From Blautia wexlerae DSM 19850 (GTDB lineage Bacteria; Bacillota; Clostridia; Lachnospirales; Lachnospiraceae): DNA of 64,000 bases. The notes below the pieces were generated by a model, which saw only the letters and a program-made list of their open reading frames with translations, did no database searches and had not been told where the DNA came from. Position numbers and translations under genes: made by a program. The DNA is taken from contig NZ_CP102267.1 of assembly GCF_025148125.1 (NCBI RefSeq), positions 3,172,501 to 3,236,500 on the forward strand. The letters run 5' to 3'. The first letter of the stretch is position 1; the number at the start of each line of letters is the position of its first letter. Below are positions 29,266-37,864 of this stretch, piece by piece.

Positions 29266-30080
29266 AAAGATGGGCAAAGGCATGGCTTGCAGTAGGAGTC
29301 GGATGCTGTGTATGTGGTACAGCTTTGACGGGCATCGGTGTTGCGAGCGGTGGAAGTAAATATGTGAAATCAGCGGATTTAAACAAAATGGATGGAGCTG
29401 CAAAAAAAAGCGATAATGAGATGGTTCTTAAGAAAACAAAGCTTGATGATTTCGACTCAGCAGACATCTCCATGACAGATATGAATTTGCAAGTAGTCAA
29501 TTCAAATGATCAGTACTGTTATATTTCTTATCGGGCATCCGATCAGAAAAAGGATCCGATCAGTTATCAGGTAAAGGATGGTAAATTAAGGATTCAGGAA
29601 AATAACAATGATGGGAAGACTTATTATCATGTTGATATCGGATTTTTGTCGGGTCTTTTGGGTGAAGGAACACTTACTACAGATGAAAATGTGGTAACAA
29701 TTTACGTGCCGGAAGGTCAGAAATGGAAGCTTGCAGATATTAAATCGGATATGAGCAATATATTGCTGAATGGATGCGAAATCGAAAATGGAGCCGTTCA
29801 GACGGATTCAGGAGATGTATTTTTTAAAAATTGTGATTTCAATAATCTGAAAGTGAAAACGGATATGGGTGATCTTTGTTTTATTGGTAAAGAAGACGTG
29901 ATGCGCACATGGAACATACAGGTGAATACTGATATGGGAGATATCAATGTAGATGATGCGCTGACCGGTAAGATGGTGGAAGACCAAGATGACTGTGATA
30001 TTTCTTACACACAAAAAGGAACGGGCGGAAATCTGGTGATCCAGACTGACAGTGGAAATATAAGGCTGAAGTGCAGATAA
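29262..30080 (+). CDS. DUF4097 family putative surface beta-helix protein
   Basis: A 272-residue protein with one N-terminal membrane or signal segment (AKAWLAVGVGCCVCGTALTGIGVASGG). A right-handed beta-repeat domain follows, with recurring 'TDMGD/TDSGD' turns (QTDSGDVFFKNC, KTDMGDLCF, NTDMGDINV, QTDSGNIRL), the mark of DUF4097. The ATG at 29262 overlaps the DUF1700 stop (ATGA). In other Firmicutes such proteins are under PadR or envelope-stress control; function is unproven. Confidence 0.88.
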   Translation: MKRWAKAWLAVGVGCCVCGTALTGIGVASGGSKYVKSADLNKMDGAAKKSDNEMVLKKTKLDDFDSADISMTDMNLQVVNSNDQYCYISYRASDQKKDPISYQVKDGKLRIQENNNDGKTYYHVDIGFLSGLLGEGTLTTDENVVTIYVPEGQKWKLADIKSDMSNILLNGCEIENGAVQTDSGDVFFKNCDFNNLKVKTDMGDLCFIGKEDVMRTWNIQVNTDMGDINVDDALTGKMVEDQDDCDISYTQKGTGGNLVIQTDSGNIRLKCR

Positions 30081-30185
30081 CGTTACTGTTTACTTCATTC
30101 TCAACAACAGAGCCTTTCCCTGAAATTTTCCGATTGACATTCAAAAAGGAATGCTGAATGATTTTTCAAACACGCTCTAATACGC
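30081..30185. repeat. Degenerate dispersed repeats after the PadR operon
   Basis: It starts one base after the DUF4097 stop with CGTTACTGTTTACTTCATTCTC, a member of the GTTACTGTTCAC family. It continues into GAATGATTTTTCAAACACGCTCTAAT, which matches 23010-23037 with few changes. Confidence 0.5.
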
Positions 30186-30227
30186 TCATTCTTTTTGACT
30201 GAAAATTTCTATCTAATCATAAAATAT

Positions 30228-30314
30228 AAATAAACATATCAGGGTCAGAAGTTTCCAAAATCTCATCGTATAAACACGAATGATCTAAGAATCTTCTGAC
30301 CCTGATATTTATTT
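30228..30314. terminator. Large bidirectional terminator-like hairpin
   Basis: ATATCAGGGTCAGAAG (ending at 30251) and CTTCTGACCCTGATAT (from 30293) make a perfect 16-bp stem around a loop of about 41 nt, with AT-rich tails both ways. It separates the rightward PadR operon from the leftward permease remnant and overlaps the 3' end of the latter. Confidence 0.7.
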
Positions 30315-30940
30315 GCGTTCTACAATATGATAGTAAGAACGCGCCGTCATAAGATAAATCAACCCATACACAACAGCAAAGATCAATACTGTTCCCGCCG
30401 TACATCCAATAAACAGCTTCGTATTCGTCATTCCGAAAAGTAAAAGTAACCGGCGGATCATTGGAAATGCCATGGTAATATGAAGCATTGCCATTAACAG
30501 CGGGAGGAAAAATACCATCAGAATCTGTCTGCGGACAGAACTTCTGACCTCCCGAGACTTAATCCAACCTTCTGCATGATCTCAAATCGTTTCTGATCTT
30601 CATATCTTTCGGAAATCTGTTTATAATAAATAATCATAGCTGTTCCCATAAGGAAAAGAGAACCGAGAAAGATTCCGATAAACAAAAGAGAACCATTATC
30701 CGCATAATAGGACTCATATTCCTGCTGGCGGATTCCGGAAGTTATCCATGAGTTTTCTGACAAGCCTCCGTTTTTCCTCAAGTCTTTAACAGCCTCCATT
30801 ACCGGGGTTCCAAAATCAATCTTATCTGTCTCCGAACCGGTAATATCCAGACCAAGATGAAGTGTCAGATCCTCTCCCGCAGGAGCAGAAGAAACGCCTT
30901 TTATACATTTCTGTACGCATCTCATCAAATTTCGTGACAT
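30309..30940 (-). pseudogene. FtsX-type ABC transporter permease, C-terminal remnant with frameshifts
   Basis: Two adjacent frames (30518-30940 and 30309-30518) join into one permease C-terminus: IFLGSLFLMGTAMIIYYKQISERYEDQKRFEIMQKVGLS, then REVRSSVRRQILMVFFLPLLMAMLHITMAFPMIRRLLLLFG and YLMTARSYYHIVERK. This is the end of the BceB/antibiotic-efflux FtsX family. The shift lies near 30559, where one base of the codon before CGG GAG GTC is lost. A second shift is likely near 30895 (HVTKFDEMRTEMYK lies in another frame). The upstream part is replaced by the TnpB element. No matching ATPase gene is in the window. Confidence 0.78.
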
Positions 30941-31077
30941 GCTCTCGCCACTTAAATCTTACAGATTTTGAAGTGGGAGCTTCCTGCTCAATTGCCCTTC
31001 AGGGCAAAGCTAAAACAGGCTATCCCCGCGTGTCCCGCGGTTCTTTTTTTATCCGGTTACGGATCTTTTCTGTGCTA
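30941..31077 (-). ncRNA. Probable omega-RNA scaffold / right end of the TnpB element
   Basis: TnpB elements make a guide RNA from the tnpB 3' end and right end, with the guide taken from flanking DNA. Here the leftward strand shows hairpins CCGCGGGACACGCGG, TTTGCCCTGAAGGGCAA and, last, CCACTT...AAGTGG (about 30951-30979). Permease sequence starting ATGTCACGAAATTTGATG follows. If the boundary is right, that sequence would be the guide and marks the donor site. Confidence 0.5.
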
Positions 31078-32184
31078 TTATGCACATTTTTTATATATTC
31101 TTTTTCCTTCTTTCAGAATATTGACCGCCGCATTCACATCCCGGTCCATCCGGTTTCCACATTCGCATAGGTATATCCGTTCTGATAATGCCAGCTCTTT
31201 CTTTTTATGTCCGCATACGCTGCATATCTTACTGGATGCAAAATATCTGTCTACTTTTATCAGATATTTTCCACGTTCTTCCAGCTTATATCCAAGCATG
31301 GAAAGGAACTGACCGTATCCGTTATCCTGTATCCCTTTTCCGAAATGCAGGCCTCCGGCTATCCCCTTCAGGTTCAGATCCTCCACACATACTGCGTCAT
31401 AGTCTTCTGCAAGGCTGTGGCTGAGCTTATGCTGGAAATCCTTCCTCTGGTTCTTTATCTTTTCATGATATAAAGCAACCTTTTTCTTCTGTTTCTGATA
31501 GTTACGGCTGCCCTTTTCACATCTGGAAAGTTTTCTCTGTTCCCGGGCAAGTTTTTTCTCTGCATTCCGGTAAAACATGGGATATCCGGCTCTTTCACCG
31601 GTAGAAAATACACACATCCCATGCATGGCAAAATCCATCCCCAGGAATTTTTCCGCCTGTCTTTTCTCCACTGTTTGGTTTTCACAGTCGAACAGCAGGC
31701 TGGCAAAATATTTTCCGGACGGTTCCCTGCTCACAGTCACTGATTTCAGCTTCCATCCCTCCTGGATCATACGGTGGAGTTTTATTTTTACCGGCTGCAT
31801 CTTTGGCAGTTTCAGGAACCTGTCCTGCAGACAGATATTCCCATTTACCATATTCGTTGTATAGGATTTCCGCGAATGTTTTTTTGATTTATAATGCGGA
31901 AATCCCACTCCCGGTTCCCGGAAAAATTTCCGGAAAGCCCCTTCCAGATTTAACTGTACATTCGCCAGCGCAAGAGAATCTACCTCTTTCAGCCATGGAT
32001 ATTCTTTTTTATATCCGGCCGGCGTATTTTTCAGCATCTTTTTTTCTTCCTGATAATGACGGATCTTATCCGCAAGCATCCGGTTATAGAGAAAACGACT
32101 GCAGCCGATCGTCTTCTCTATCTGGGTTATCTGTTCTTTATTTGGATAGATCCTTATTTTTACTGCCCGGTTTATCTTTCTCAC
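31078..32184 (-). CDS. tnpB: TnpB RNA-guided endonuclease (IS200/IS605 family)
   Basis: A 368-residue protein, within the usual size. The N-terminal helix-rich part (AVKIRIYPNKEQITQIEKTIGCSRFLYNRML) is typical. The RuvC-like nuclease residues are kept: D184 in FLGMDFAMHG, E268 in CVEDLNLKG, and D347/D349 in NRMDRDVNAA. The split-RuvC zinc ribbon has C321, C324, C340 and C342. It reads through without a stop, so it may be an active guide-dependent nuclease. It was recorded here without its own ribosome site being obvious. Confidence 0.92.
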   Translation of the reverse strand: MRKINRAVKIRIYPNKEQITQIEKTIGCSRFLYNRMLADKIRHYQEEKKMLKNTPAGYKKEYPWLKEVDSLALANVQLNLEGAFRKFFREPGVGFPHYKSKKHSRKSYTTNMVNGNICLQDRFLKLPKMQPVKIKLHRMIQEGWKLKSVTVSREPSGKYFASLLFDCENQTVEKRQAEKFLGMDFAMHGMCVFSTGERAGYPMFYRNAEKKLAREQRKLSRCEKGSRNYQKQKKKVALYHEKIKNQRKDFQHKLSHSLAEDYDAVCVEDLNLKGIAGGLHFGKGIQDNGYGQFLSMLGYKLEERGKYLIKVDRYFASSKICSVCGHKKKELALSERIYLCECGNRMDRDVNAAVNILKEGKRIYKKCA

Positions 32185-32407
32185 CCTGACTCTCTATATA
32201 CTGATGGATTGTTTCAACAGGTGCTATATTTCAAAGATTTCTTTTGTTCTCTCTGACATCTTATCGTCCAGCATCTTTCTGCTATATTTCATAACCAGAA
32301 TCAAACAAAAACACTGAATGAGAATTATTATCTAAACTCATTATGTACACTCACTTATTGCTTATTTCGACCGTCCAAATTCCAAGAGCATATTGTTCTT
32401 TTTTTCT

Positions 32408-32442
32408 ATTATAATATATTTATTGTATCAGAACAAGTGTTT
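32408..32442 (-). promoter_or_regulatory. Promoter with possible LexA-like box upstream of tnpB
   Basis: Reading leftward: TTGTTC (32436-32431), 17 bp, TATAAT (32413-32408). The plus strand across the -35 reads GAACAAGTGTTT, close to the Firmicutes SOS box GAAC-N4-GTTC. The only downstream frames before tnpB are very short. The 32185-32400 stretch otherwise shows nothing that I can identify. Confidence 0.4.
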
Positions 32443-32498
32443 TTGCGATTTTTTATGAATTTGAGCAGACATGCTCGAATATGCAATTCATCCCATCA

Positions 32499-32622
32499 CC
32501 TATAGAAGGCCACTGAAAAAGTCCTTTTTGCGTATAAATTAGCGCAAAATAAAGTACATCAATCAACTTTAAGATACTATATATAGTATACAAAAACAGT
32601 TTTTCAGTGGCGTCCCTATAGA
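32499..32622. mobile_element. Small non-autonomous inverted-repeat element (MITE) with 8-bp target duplication
   Basis: GCCACTGAAAAA (32509-32520) and TTTTTCAGTGGC (32600-32611) are perfect inverted ends about 103 bp apart. They are flanked by the direct repeat CCTATAGA (32499-32506 and 32615-32622). The centre is A/T-rich and non-coding. The 8-bp duplication fits families such as ISL3 or IS256, but no parent transposase is in the window. Confidence 0.75.
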
Positions 32623-32667
32623 GGTGAGGGAATTCTTGCTACGGTTGTTAAAAGCACTCAGGAAGCT

Positions 32668-33285
32668 CTATCTGATAAAATGAGTAAATACACGTTCTTC
32701 CTTCTCCGGAAGTCCAAACTGCTTTTTACCAAGTTCGATACTCTTCATCAGAAAAGTCATATTTCTGGCGAGTACACGCATGGTCTGCTTTCCTTCTTCA
32801 TCCCTGTCAGCTTCTCCCAGTTCGCGTCCATGTATGCAATTCCAGTACTGGCTGGCCGCAATCGGCATGTTTGATATGGTAAAATACTTGTTCAGCTCAT
32901 CAAAAGTCGCTGAACAGCCTCCACGTCTTGCACAGACCACGCTTGCGCCCACTTTCATTGTTTTATCAAAAGATGTGCTGAAAAACAGTCTGTCAAGGGT
33001 GGCAATCAGTGTAGCATTCGCTGAAGCAAAATATACCGGACTGGCAACCACAATTCCATCTGCTTCTTCAAATTTCGGTGCCAGTTCATTCACCACATCA
33101 TCAAAAACACATTTGCCAAGTTCCACACAACGTCTACAGGCAATGCATCCTCTTACATCTTTATTGCCTACCTGTACAATTTCCGCTTCTACACCTTCTA
33201 CTTCGAATACTTTTTTCATTTCTTCTAATGCAATAAATGTATTTCCTTTTGTTCTCGGGCTGCCGTTGAGCATTAATACTTTCAT
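32668..33285 (-). CDS. NAD(P)H-dependent FMN reductase / iron-sulfur flavoprotein-like flavodoxin
   Basis: A 205-residue protein starting MKVLMLNGSPRTKGNTFIALEEM, where GSPRTKGNT is the FMN phosphate loop. GCIACRRCVELGKCVFDDV carries three cysteines arranged as in iron-sulfur flavoproteins, though fewer than the usual four. SPVYFASANATLIATLDRLFF is the flavodoxin second loop. The ATG at 33285 follows GAGGAAGG; the earlier frame start lacks a site. It is probably a redox or quinone/nitro-reductase-type protein; the substrate is unknown. Confidence 0.85.
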   Translation of the reverse strand: MKVLMLNGSPRTKGNTFIALEEMKKVFEVEGVEAEIVQVGNKDVRGCIACRRCVELGKCVFDDVVNELAPKFEEADGIVVASPVYFASANATLIATLDRLFFSTSFDKTMKVGASVVCARRGGCSATFDELNKYFTISNMPIAASQYWNCIHGRELGEADRDEEGKQTMRVLARNMTFLMKSIELGKKQFGLPEKEERVFTHFIR

Positions 33286-33329
33286 TATGTACCTTCCTCT
33301 TTTCGTTATTTTTTTGCTCATTCAGTAAA

Positions 33330-33565
33330 CAATTACTATTATATACCAACCCCCATATCAATGCCATATTATCATCTATCTCATAAACATTTACAGTTGG
33401 CGTTTTTCTATAAATTCTGGCTACTCTTATTGCCATCTTTTGTGCCTGTTCTTCAATATCTGTCAAATAGAATCCCTGTCCAAAATCCTTGTATAGTCTG
33501 CACTATAAAATAGCTTTTCACATATCCGCCCTTTACCCTCCTGATAGAGCAACTGATCATGCAAT
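33330..33565 (-). pseudogene. DUF3990 gene remnant with a one-base deletion
   Basis: The leftward reading contains DFGQGFYLTDIEEQAQKMAIRVARIYRKTPTVNVYEID, the DFGxGFYxT signature of DUF3990. The upstream part (LHDQLLYQEGKGRICEKLFYSADYTR) is in the neighbouring frame. One G lost in AGGGAT at about 33487 would explain the break. The end is also missing (NSNCLLNEQ is not family-like). DUF3990 proteins are ADP-ribosyltransferase-like and often occur with toxin or accessory genes. The remainder of 33286-33580 shows nothing else. Confidence 0.6.
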
Positions 33566-33580
33566 GTTTATAGTAAAATG

Positions 33581-35518
33581 CTATCTCCTTCTTCTGATAA
33601 TCTTTACAACCCCAAAGATTAACAGCAGAATCACCCCAACAGCCACAATACAGATCCCGACAATCGCTACGGCAAATTTATTCGGATGTTTTATCAGATT
33701 TATGATGTTTTTGCTGCTGTCTATAACTTTTCTTTCGTGTGTTGTATCATAATATTTCGGCACATTTGCAATTCCGTCTTTGTCTGTGTCTTCAAAGGAT
33801 TGCATATACTCTGCAATTGCAGCCCAGGCTTTCAGTTCTTTTTTTCCATCCATGACTGCATAATCTTCCAGATTCTCTATGGGATTGCCGTTTTTATCTT
33901 TGGGGACGATGGATATCAGACCATAGGATTTGTCCAGAACAGAGCCAAGCATACGGCCTGTGTACAGGTCGGTGACAACATGATATAATTTATCGTCCTG
34001 TATTTCTTCCCTTTCCCCGTCCTTGTCTGTCAGATAACAGTCTATTACTTTATTTAAGATCATGCGGTGGGGATTATAGGTGAAATTCATTCCACTGCAA
34101 TATAATCTGGCTATTGTCATAAAATCTGAAATTGAGGCATCTACCTCTGCCACTGTTTTCAGTTCTTTTCCCGTTAAATATGCACTGATCAGAGGATAAC
34201 CCGCAAGTCCGTCCTTTCCTGTTCCCAGCGAGAAGGAATTATATACCTGCTCCACTGTTATATTGCCTTTTGTATAAGTATCTCTTACAGTTCCTGCAGG
34301 TACGATTGCAACATCTACTTTTTCTCCGTCAGAGTCTCCTACATTCTCTACTGCATATACATAAGCATCTGATATGATATCTCCCAGATTTAACTCCTCA
34401 TGCTTTGTTTCCATCTCACTGAGGCTGTTGAATTCAATATCATTCTCTGCCAGAATTTCCTCTCTGGTATAACCAAAATTGGAGAGATAATTGATATCAA
34501 CAGTATCTGACAATTCATCTATTTTCTTCTGTGTGGCTTCATCTGCTTTGATTTCATCCGTAACCGGAACAAGCTCATAGGTATCCGTTTCCCACCGTCC
34601 ATTCTCTTTCTGAGTCATGGAAAGTGTTCCCAGGTTTTTCCCATATTCTCCACAGGATACGATGCAGGTATCTCCCTGCAGGATTGGTTCTGCCAACTGT
34701 GTGTGGGTATGTCCGCTGACGATCAGATCAATGTCCGGAACATTCTTTGCAAGGATTTCGTCCTCTGATACTTTTTCGTCCTCCCATGTTCCGCTGTGTG
34801 ATACACAGGCGATCATGTCTACATCTTCGTTCTTTTTTATTTCCTCTACTGTTTCTCTGGCTGCTTCTGACGGGTCTTTGAAAAGAAGCTCGCAGGTAGG
34901 AGCGCAATCCAGAGAATCCTTGCCGAAAACACCCAGTACTGCAATCTTTACATCACCTTTTTGAATTACCGTATAGTCTTTTACTCCATATGTCTGAAAT
35001 GCTTCATAAATCTGTTTCTGTCCTTCACTGAAGCCGGCTTTTTTCATTGCATCCCAGTCCACATTACACACAACCATCCTGGGAAGGTTTTCGCCTGAAC
35101 TGACTGCGGCGTTCAGCATATCTGCCAGACCATCGGAGCCGTAATCAAATTCATGATTTCCCAGAGTTGTCACATCACAGCCCAGATATCCAAGCATCCG
35201 CAATTCGGCGGACTCTGTGTCATATACAGTCTGTATCAGAGTTCCCATGGAAAAGTCTCCGCCATCCAATATGAGTGTATCTGTATTCTCTTTCTCATGC
35301 TCATTGATCAATGTTTTCAGCCGGGCAAACCCGCCGGTCTCCTGCTGTGTCCCGTCTACAATCGTTTGAAAGCTGTTCAAATGAGAATGCAGATCATGGG
35401 TGAAGAGGATATCCAGATGTTTTTGCTCCTCTGAGGCGTTTACCTGATATCCTGTCAGTCCTGAAACGCTCAGCATAAATATAAATGTGAATGCGAATGC
35501 TTTTTTTAATAATTTCAT
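33581..35518 (-). CDS. Bifunctional metallophosphatase / 5'-nucleotidase, membrane-anchored (UshA/YfkN-like)
   Basis: A 645-residue exported enzyme. It has a signal peptide (MKLLKKAFAFTFIFMLSVSGLTGYQVNASE). The metallophosphoesterase domain (about 33-320) has FTHDLHSHL, DGGDFSMGT, LGNHEFDYG, SHSG and SGHTHTQ metal motifs. The C-terminal 5'-nucleotidase domain (about 345-590) contains NSFSLGTGKDGLAGYPL. A final membrane helix plus RRRR tail replaces a sortase LPxTG signal. The start at 35518 follows AGGAGAA. It is likely to salvage extracellular nucleotides. Confidence 0.92.
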   Translation of the reverse strand: MKLLKKAFAFTFIFMLSVSGLTGYQVNASEEQKHLDILFTHDLHSHLNSFQTIVDGTQQETGGFARLKTLINEHEKENTDTLILDGGDFSMGTLIQTVYDTESAELRMLGYLGCDVTTLGNHEFDYGSDGLADMLNAAVSSGENLPRMVVCNVDWDAMKKAGFSEGQKQIYEAFQTYGVKDYTVIQKGDVKIAVLGVFGKDSLDCAPTCELLFKDPSEAARETVEEIKKNEDVDMIACVSHSGTWEDEKVSEDEILAKNVPDIDLIVSGHTHTQLAEPILQGDTCIVSCGEYGKNLGTLSMTQKENGRWETDTYELVPVTDEIKADEATQKKIDELSDTVDINYLSNFGYTREEILAENDIEFNSLSEMETKHEELNLGDIISDAYVYAVENVGDSDGEKVDVAIVPAGTVRDTYTKGNITVEQVYNSFSLGTGKDGLAGYPLISAYLTGKELKTVAEVDASISDFMTIARLYCSGMNFTYNPHRMILNKVIDCYLTDKDGEREEIQDDKLYHVVTDLYTGRMLGSVLDKSYGLISIVPKDKNGNPIENLEDYAVMDGKKELKAWAAIAEYMQSFEDTDKDGIANVPKYYDTTHERKVIDSSKNIINLIKHPNKFAVAIVGICIVAVGVILLLIFGVVKIIRRRR

Positions 35519-35537
35519 AAAATTCTCCTGTAATATC

Positions 35538-35595
35538 AAAAATGGTTCCACAGTATCATTTATCTTCCCGCAGGATAATGATACCATGAAACCAT
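35538..35595 (-). terminator. Terminator of degV
   Basis: On the minus strand AATGGTTTCATGGTATCATT pairs imperfectly with AATGATACTGTGGAACCATT and leads into five T. It ends the degV message just before the 5'-nucleotidase start. Confidence 0.8.
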
Positions 35596-35610
35596 TTTGC
35601 AAAAACTAAT

Positions 35611-36480
35611 TTATCTTTCATCTCCCACAAAGAACAACGCCATTGTTCCCGGACCTGAGTGAGCGCCGATGGTGGCTCCTACCTGATTCATGATAATCGT
35701 GTTGATCTGGTATTTTTCTTTTACTTTCTCTGCCACATAATTTGCATCTTCTTCGCAGTCGCCATGACTGATAAAGATGGTATGGCAGGTGTCATGATAG
35801 CTGCCGATTTTCTCATCCATAAGCTTTACCAGCTCCTGAAGGGATTTTTTACGGCCGCGGACTTTTCCGATGGCAGTGAGTTTTCCGTCGTTGTCTACAT
35901 GAAGGACCGGTTTAATATTTAGCATGCTTCCTACTACTGCAGTAGTTCTGGAAATACGGCCTCCGCGGTATAGGTGGTTTAAATCGTTGACTGTAAAAAG
36001 GTGTACCATATGAAGCCTGTTCTCTTCTGCCCATTTCGCAACTGTCTCCATATCTTCTCCCTGCTCTTTCTTCTCCTGTGCAAGGTAAACCAGAAGCCCC
36101 TGACCAAGGGAAGCGCCAAGAGAATCTACCACGATGATCTTGCGGTCCGGATAATCCTCTATCAGTTCCTCTGCTGCGATACGGCTGCTATTGTATGTAC
36201 CGCTTAAGGCAGAGGAAAATGCAATATGAAGAATATCTTTTCCTTCTTTCAGGTAAGGCTCCAGCAGTGCTTTTGCATTTTCAGGATTTACCTGTGCTGT
36301 GGTTGGCATGGAACCGTTTCTCATTGCCTCATAAAATTCATGCTCCGGAAGGAAATTTCCATGTGTATAATTTTTTCCATCCATGGAATAACTGAGATAC
36401 ATGCAGCCTACTCCATGGTCTTTGAGATATTCCTCCGGAAGATCTGAATTGTTGTCGGTGGTGATCACATATTCGCTCAT
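35611..36480 (-). CDS. DegV family fatty acid-binding protein
   Basis: A 289-residue two-domain protein starting MSEYVITTDNNSDLPEEYL. It has PTTAQVNPENAKALLEPYLKEG, the lipid-site motif SSALSGTYNSS, VVDSLGASLGQGLLV and the C-terminal ISHGD and GATIGAHSGPGTMALFF signatures. DegV/FakB proteins bind an acyl chain for phosphorylation by FakA. Family members with unlinked kinase are common, and no fakA is here. Start 36480 was chosen for its GAGAGGG site. Confidence 0.92.
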   Translation of the reverse strand: MSEYVITTDNNSDLPEEYLKDHGVGCMYLSYSMDGKNYTHGNFLPEHEFYEAMRNGSMPTTAQVNPENAKALLEPYLKEGKDILHIAFSSALSGTYNSSRIAAEELIEDYPDRKIIVVDSLGASLGQGLLVYLAQEKKEQGEDMETVAKWAEENRLHMVHLFTVNDLNHLYRGGRISRTTAVVGSMLNIKPVLHVDNDGKLTAIGKVRGRKKSLQELVKLMDEKIGSYHDTCHTIFISHGDCEEDANYVAEKVKEKYQINTIIMNQVGATIGAHSGPGTMALFFVGDER

Positions 36481-36659
36481 GTTGTCGCCCTCTCGTTTTC
36501 TGATATTTTTCACTTTCTGCCCATTAACTGTTCAGTGTCTTCGCAGTTGCAAAGCAAAATCCGCTGCCTGCTCAGCAATGGGTCTTTCATCTATAATAAA
36601 AACACTTCTATTATAAATACAGCTACATACAGTATAGCATCAAACTATCAGCCAAACAA

Positions 36660-37850
36660 CTACTTTTCCTTCTCAACTGCCTTAATCGCTTCCTGCAGCT
36701 GATTATCCTCCTCATGAGTAATCTCGTCTTTATTCTTATTCAGCAGACGGGTATCCAGAGAAACCTCTATATCAGGTTTGATTCCTGTTTTGTTGATGTT
36801 GTTTCCTTTTGGAGTGTAGTAATTGGCAACAGTCAGTTTAATGGCGCTTCCGTCTGAGAGCTGGCGGATGGACTGTACCACGCCTTTTCCGAAAGTGGTT
36901 GTTCCGACGATCGTTCCAATACCATAATCCTGCACTGCACCGGCAAAAATCTCTGATGCACTGGCGCTGCTTTCATTTACCAGGACTGCAAGCGGAATCC
37001 GGAGTTCGTTTTTGCCATCACATTTTTCCTCTTCTCTGTTTCCGTCCTTATCTTCGGTGTAAACGATCAGTCCTTCCGGAAGGATTTTCCGCAGGATATC
37101 ACAGACAGAATCAAGAAGTCCACCAGGATTATCGCGGAGATCCACGATCATTTTCTCCATTCCCTGTTTTTGCAGGTCATCAAAAGCTTCCTGATACTGT
37201 TCGCCGGTAACGCCTGTAAACTGTGTAATGCGGATGTAACCGATTTTAGAATCCAGCATTTCATGGAAAACAGACGGTAATTCCACATCTGTGACAGGGA
37301 CTGTGATTTCCATGGCATCTTCTGCACCTTCTCTGTGAACAGTAAGCACCACACTGTCTTTATCTGAATTGCGGACAATGTCTGCAACATCAGATACTTC
37401 ATCCTCTGTGATATCTTCCCCGTCAATGGCACTGATGATGTCCCCTTCCTCCAGTCCTGCTTTTTCTCCGGGACCGCCCTCATAGCATTCAACAATCTTT
37501 ACTCCGCCTTCTTTGTTCTTCTCCATAAGAATGCCGATCCCCACATAGCTTCCCTCATTGGAAGAATTCTCAGAATCGTATTCCTCTGCTGTATAATATC
37601 TGGAATAAGGATCATCCAGCCCATAGAGAAGACCTGCATAAAGCCCTTCCTGAAGCTTTTCTTCATCCTTATCTCCCAGATAATATCTGTCGATCAGCTC
37701 CTCAAGATATACCAGCTTTGATGTACACTTGCGATCACCAAGAGCTGTTCCTTTTGCTGCAAGACCTGTTCCCGCAAAGGCACCTGTACCGATGCACGTC
37801 ACAACCAGTGCTCCTGCTACTGCACCTTTCCAAAATTCTTTATTTTTCAT
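36660..37850 (-). CDS. C-terminal processing protease, S41 family (CtpA/CtpB-like)
   Basis: A 396-residue exported protease. It has a signal/membrane segment (WKGAVAGALVVTCIGTGAFAGTGLA) and a PDZ domain (about 85-190, VGIGILMEKNKEGGVKIVECYEGGPGEKAGLEEGDIISAIDG). The protease core has the serine in NESSASASEIFAGA and the lysine in FGKGVVQ. It trims exported proteins at C-termini. It follows ftsX by 80 bp across a terminator; the ftsE-ftsX-ctp order is conserved in Firmicutes. Confidence 0.95.
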   Translation of the reverse strand: MKNKEFWKGAVAGALVVTCIGTGAFAGTGLAAKGTALGDRKCTSKLVYLEELIDRYYLGDKDEEKLQEGLYAGLLYGLDDPYSRYYTAEEYDSENSSNEGSYVGIGILMEKNKEGGVKIVECYEGGPGEKAGLEEGDIISAIDGEDITEDEVSDVADIVRNSDKDSVVLTVHREGAEDAMEITVPVTDVELPSVFHEMLDSKIGYIRITQFTGVTGEQYQEAFDDLQKQGMEKMIVDLRDNPGGLLDSVCDILRKILPEGLIVYTEDKDGNREEEKCDGKNELRIPLAVLVNESSASASEIFAGAVQDYGIGTIVGTTTFGKGVVQSIRQLSDGSAIKLTVANYYTPKGNNINKTGIKPDIEVSLDTRLLNKNKDEITHEEDNQLQEAIKAVEKEK

Positions 37851-37864
37851 GTCTACACTCCTGT

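Larger units (their letters stand above)
30941..32300 (-). mobile_element. IS200/IS605-type element carrying only tnpB
   Basis: A TnpB gene plus a right end of about 137 bp (30941-31077) full of short hairpins, lying inside a broken permease gene. No tnpA (Y1 transposase) is present, so it is of the solo-tnpB (IS1341-like) kind and would need help to move. The right boundary near 30941 is inferred from where permease codons resume. The left boundary is uncertain and is placed only approximately within 32185-32400. Confidence 0.65.

Noticed and set aside
33161..33466. 101-residue leftward frame taken as an intact gene
   Set aside because: Only its first 45 residues look like protein (DUF3990), and the rest overlaps the flavodoxin start; it is treated as part of a pseudogene.
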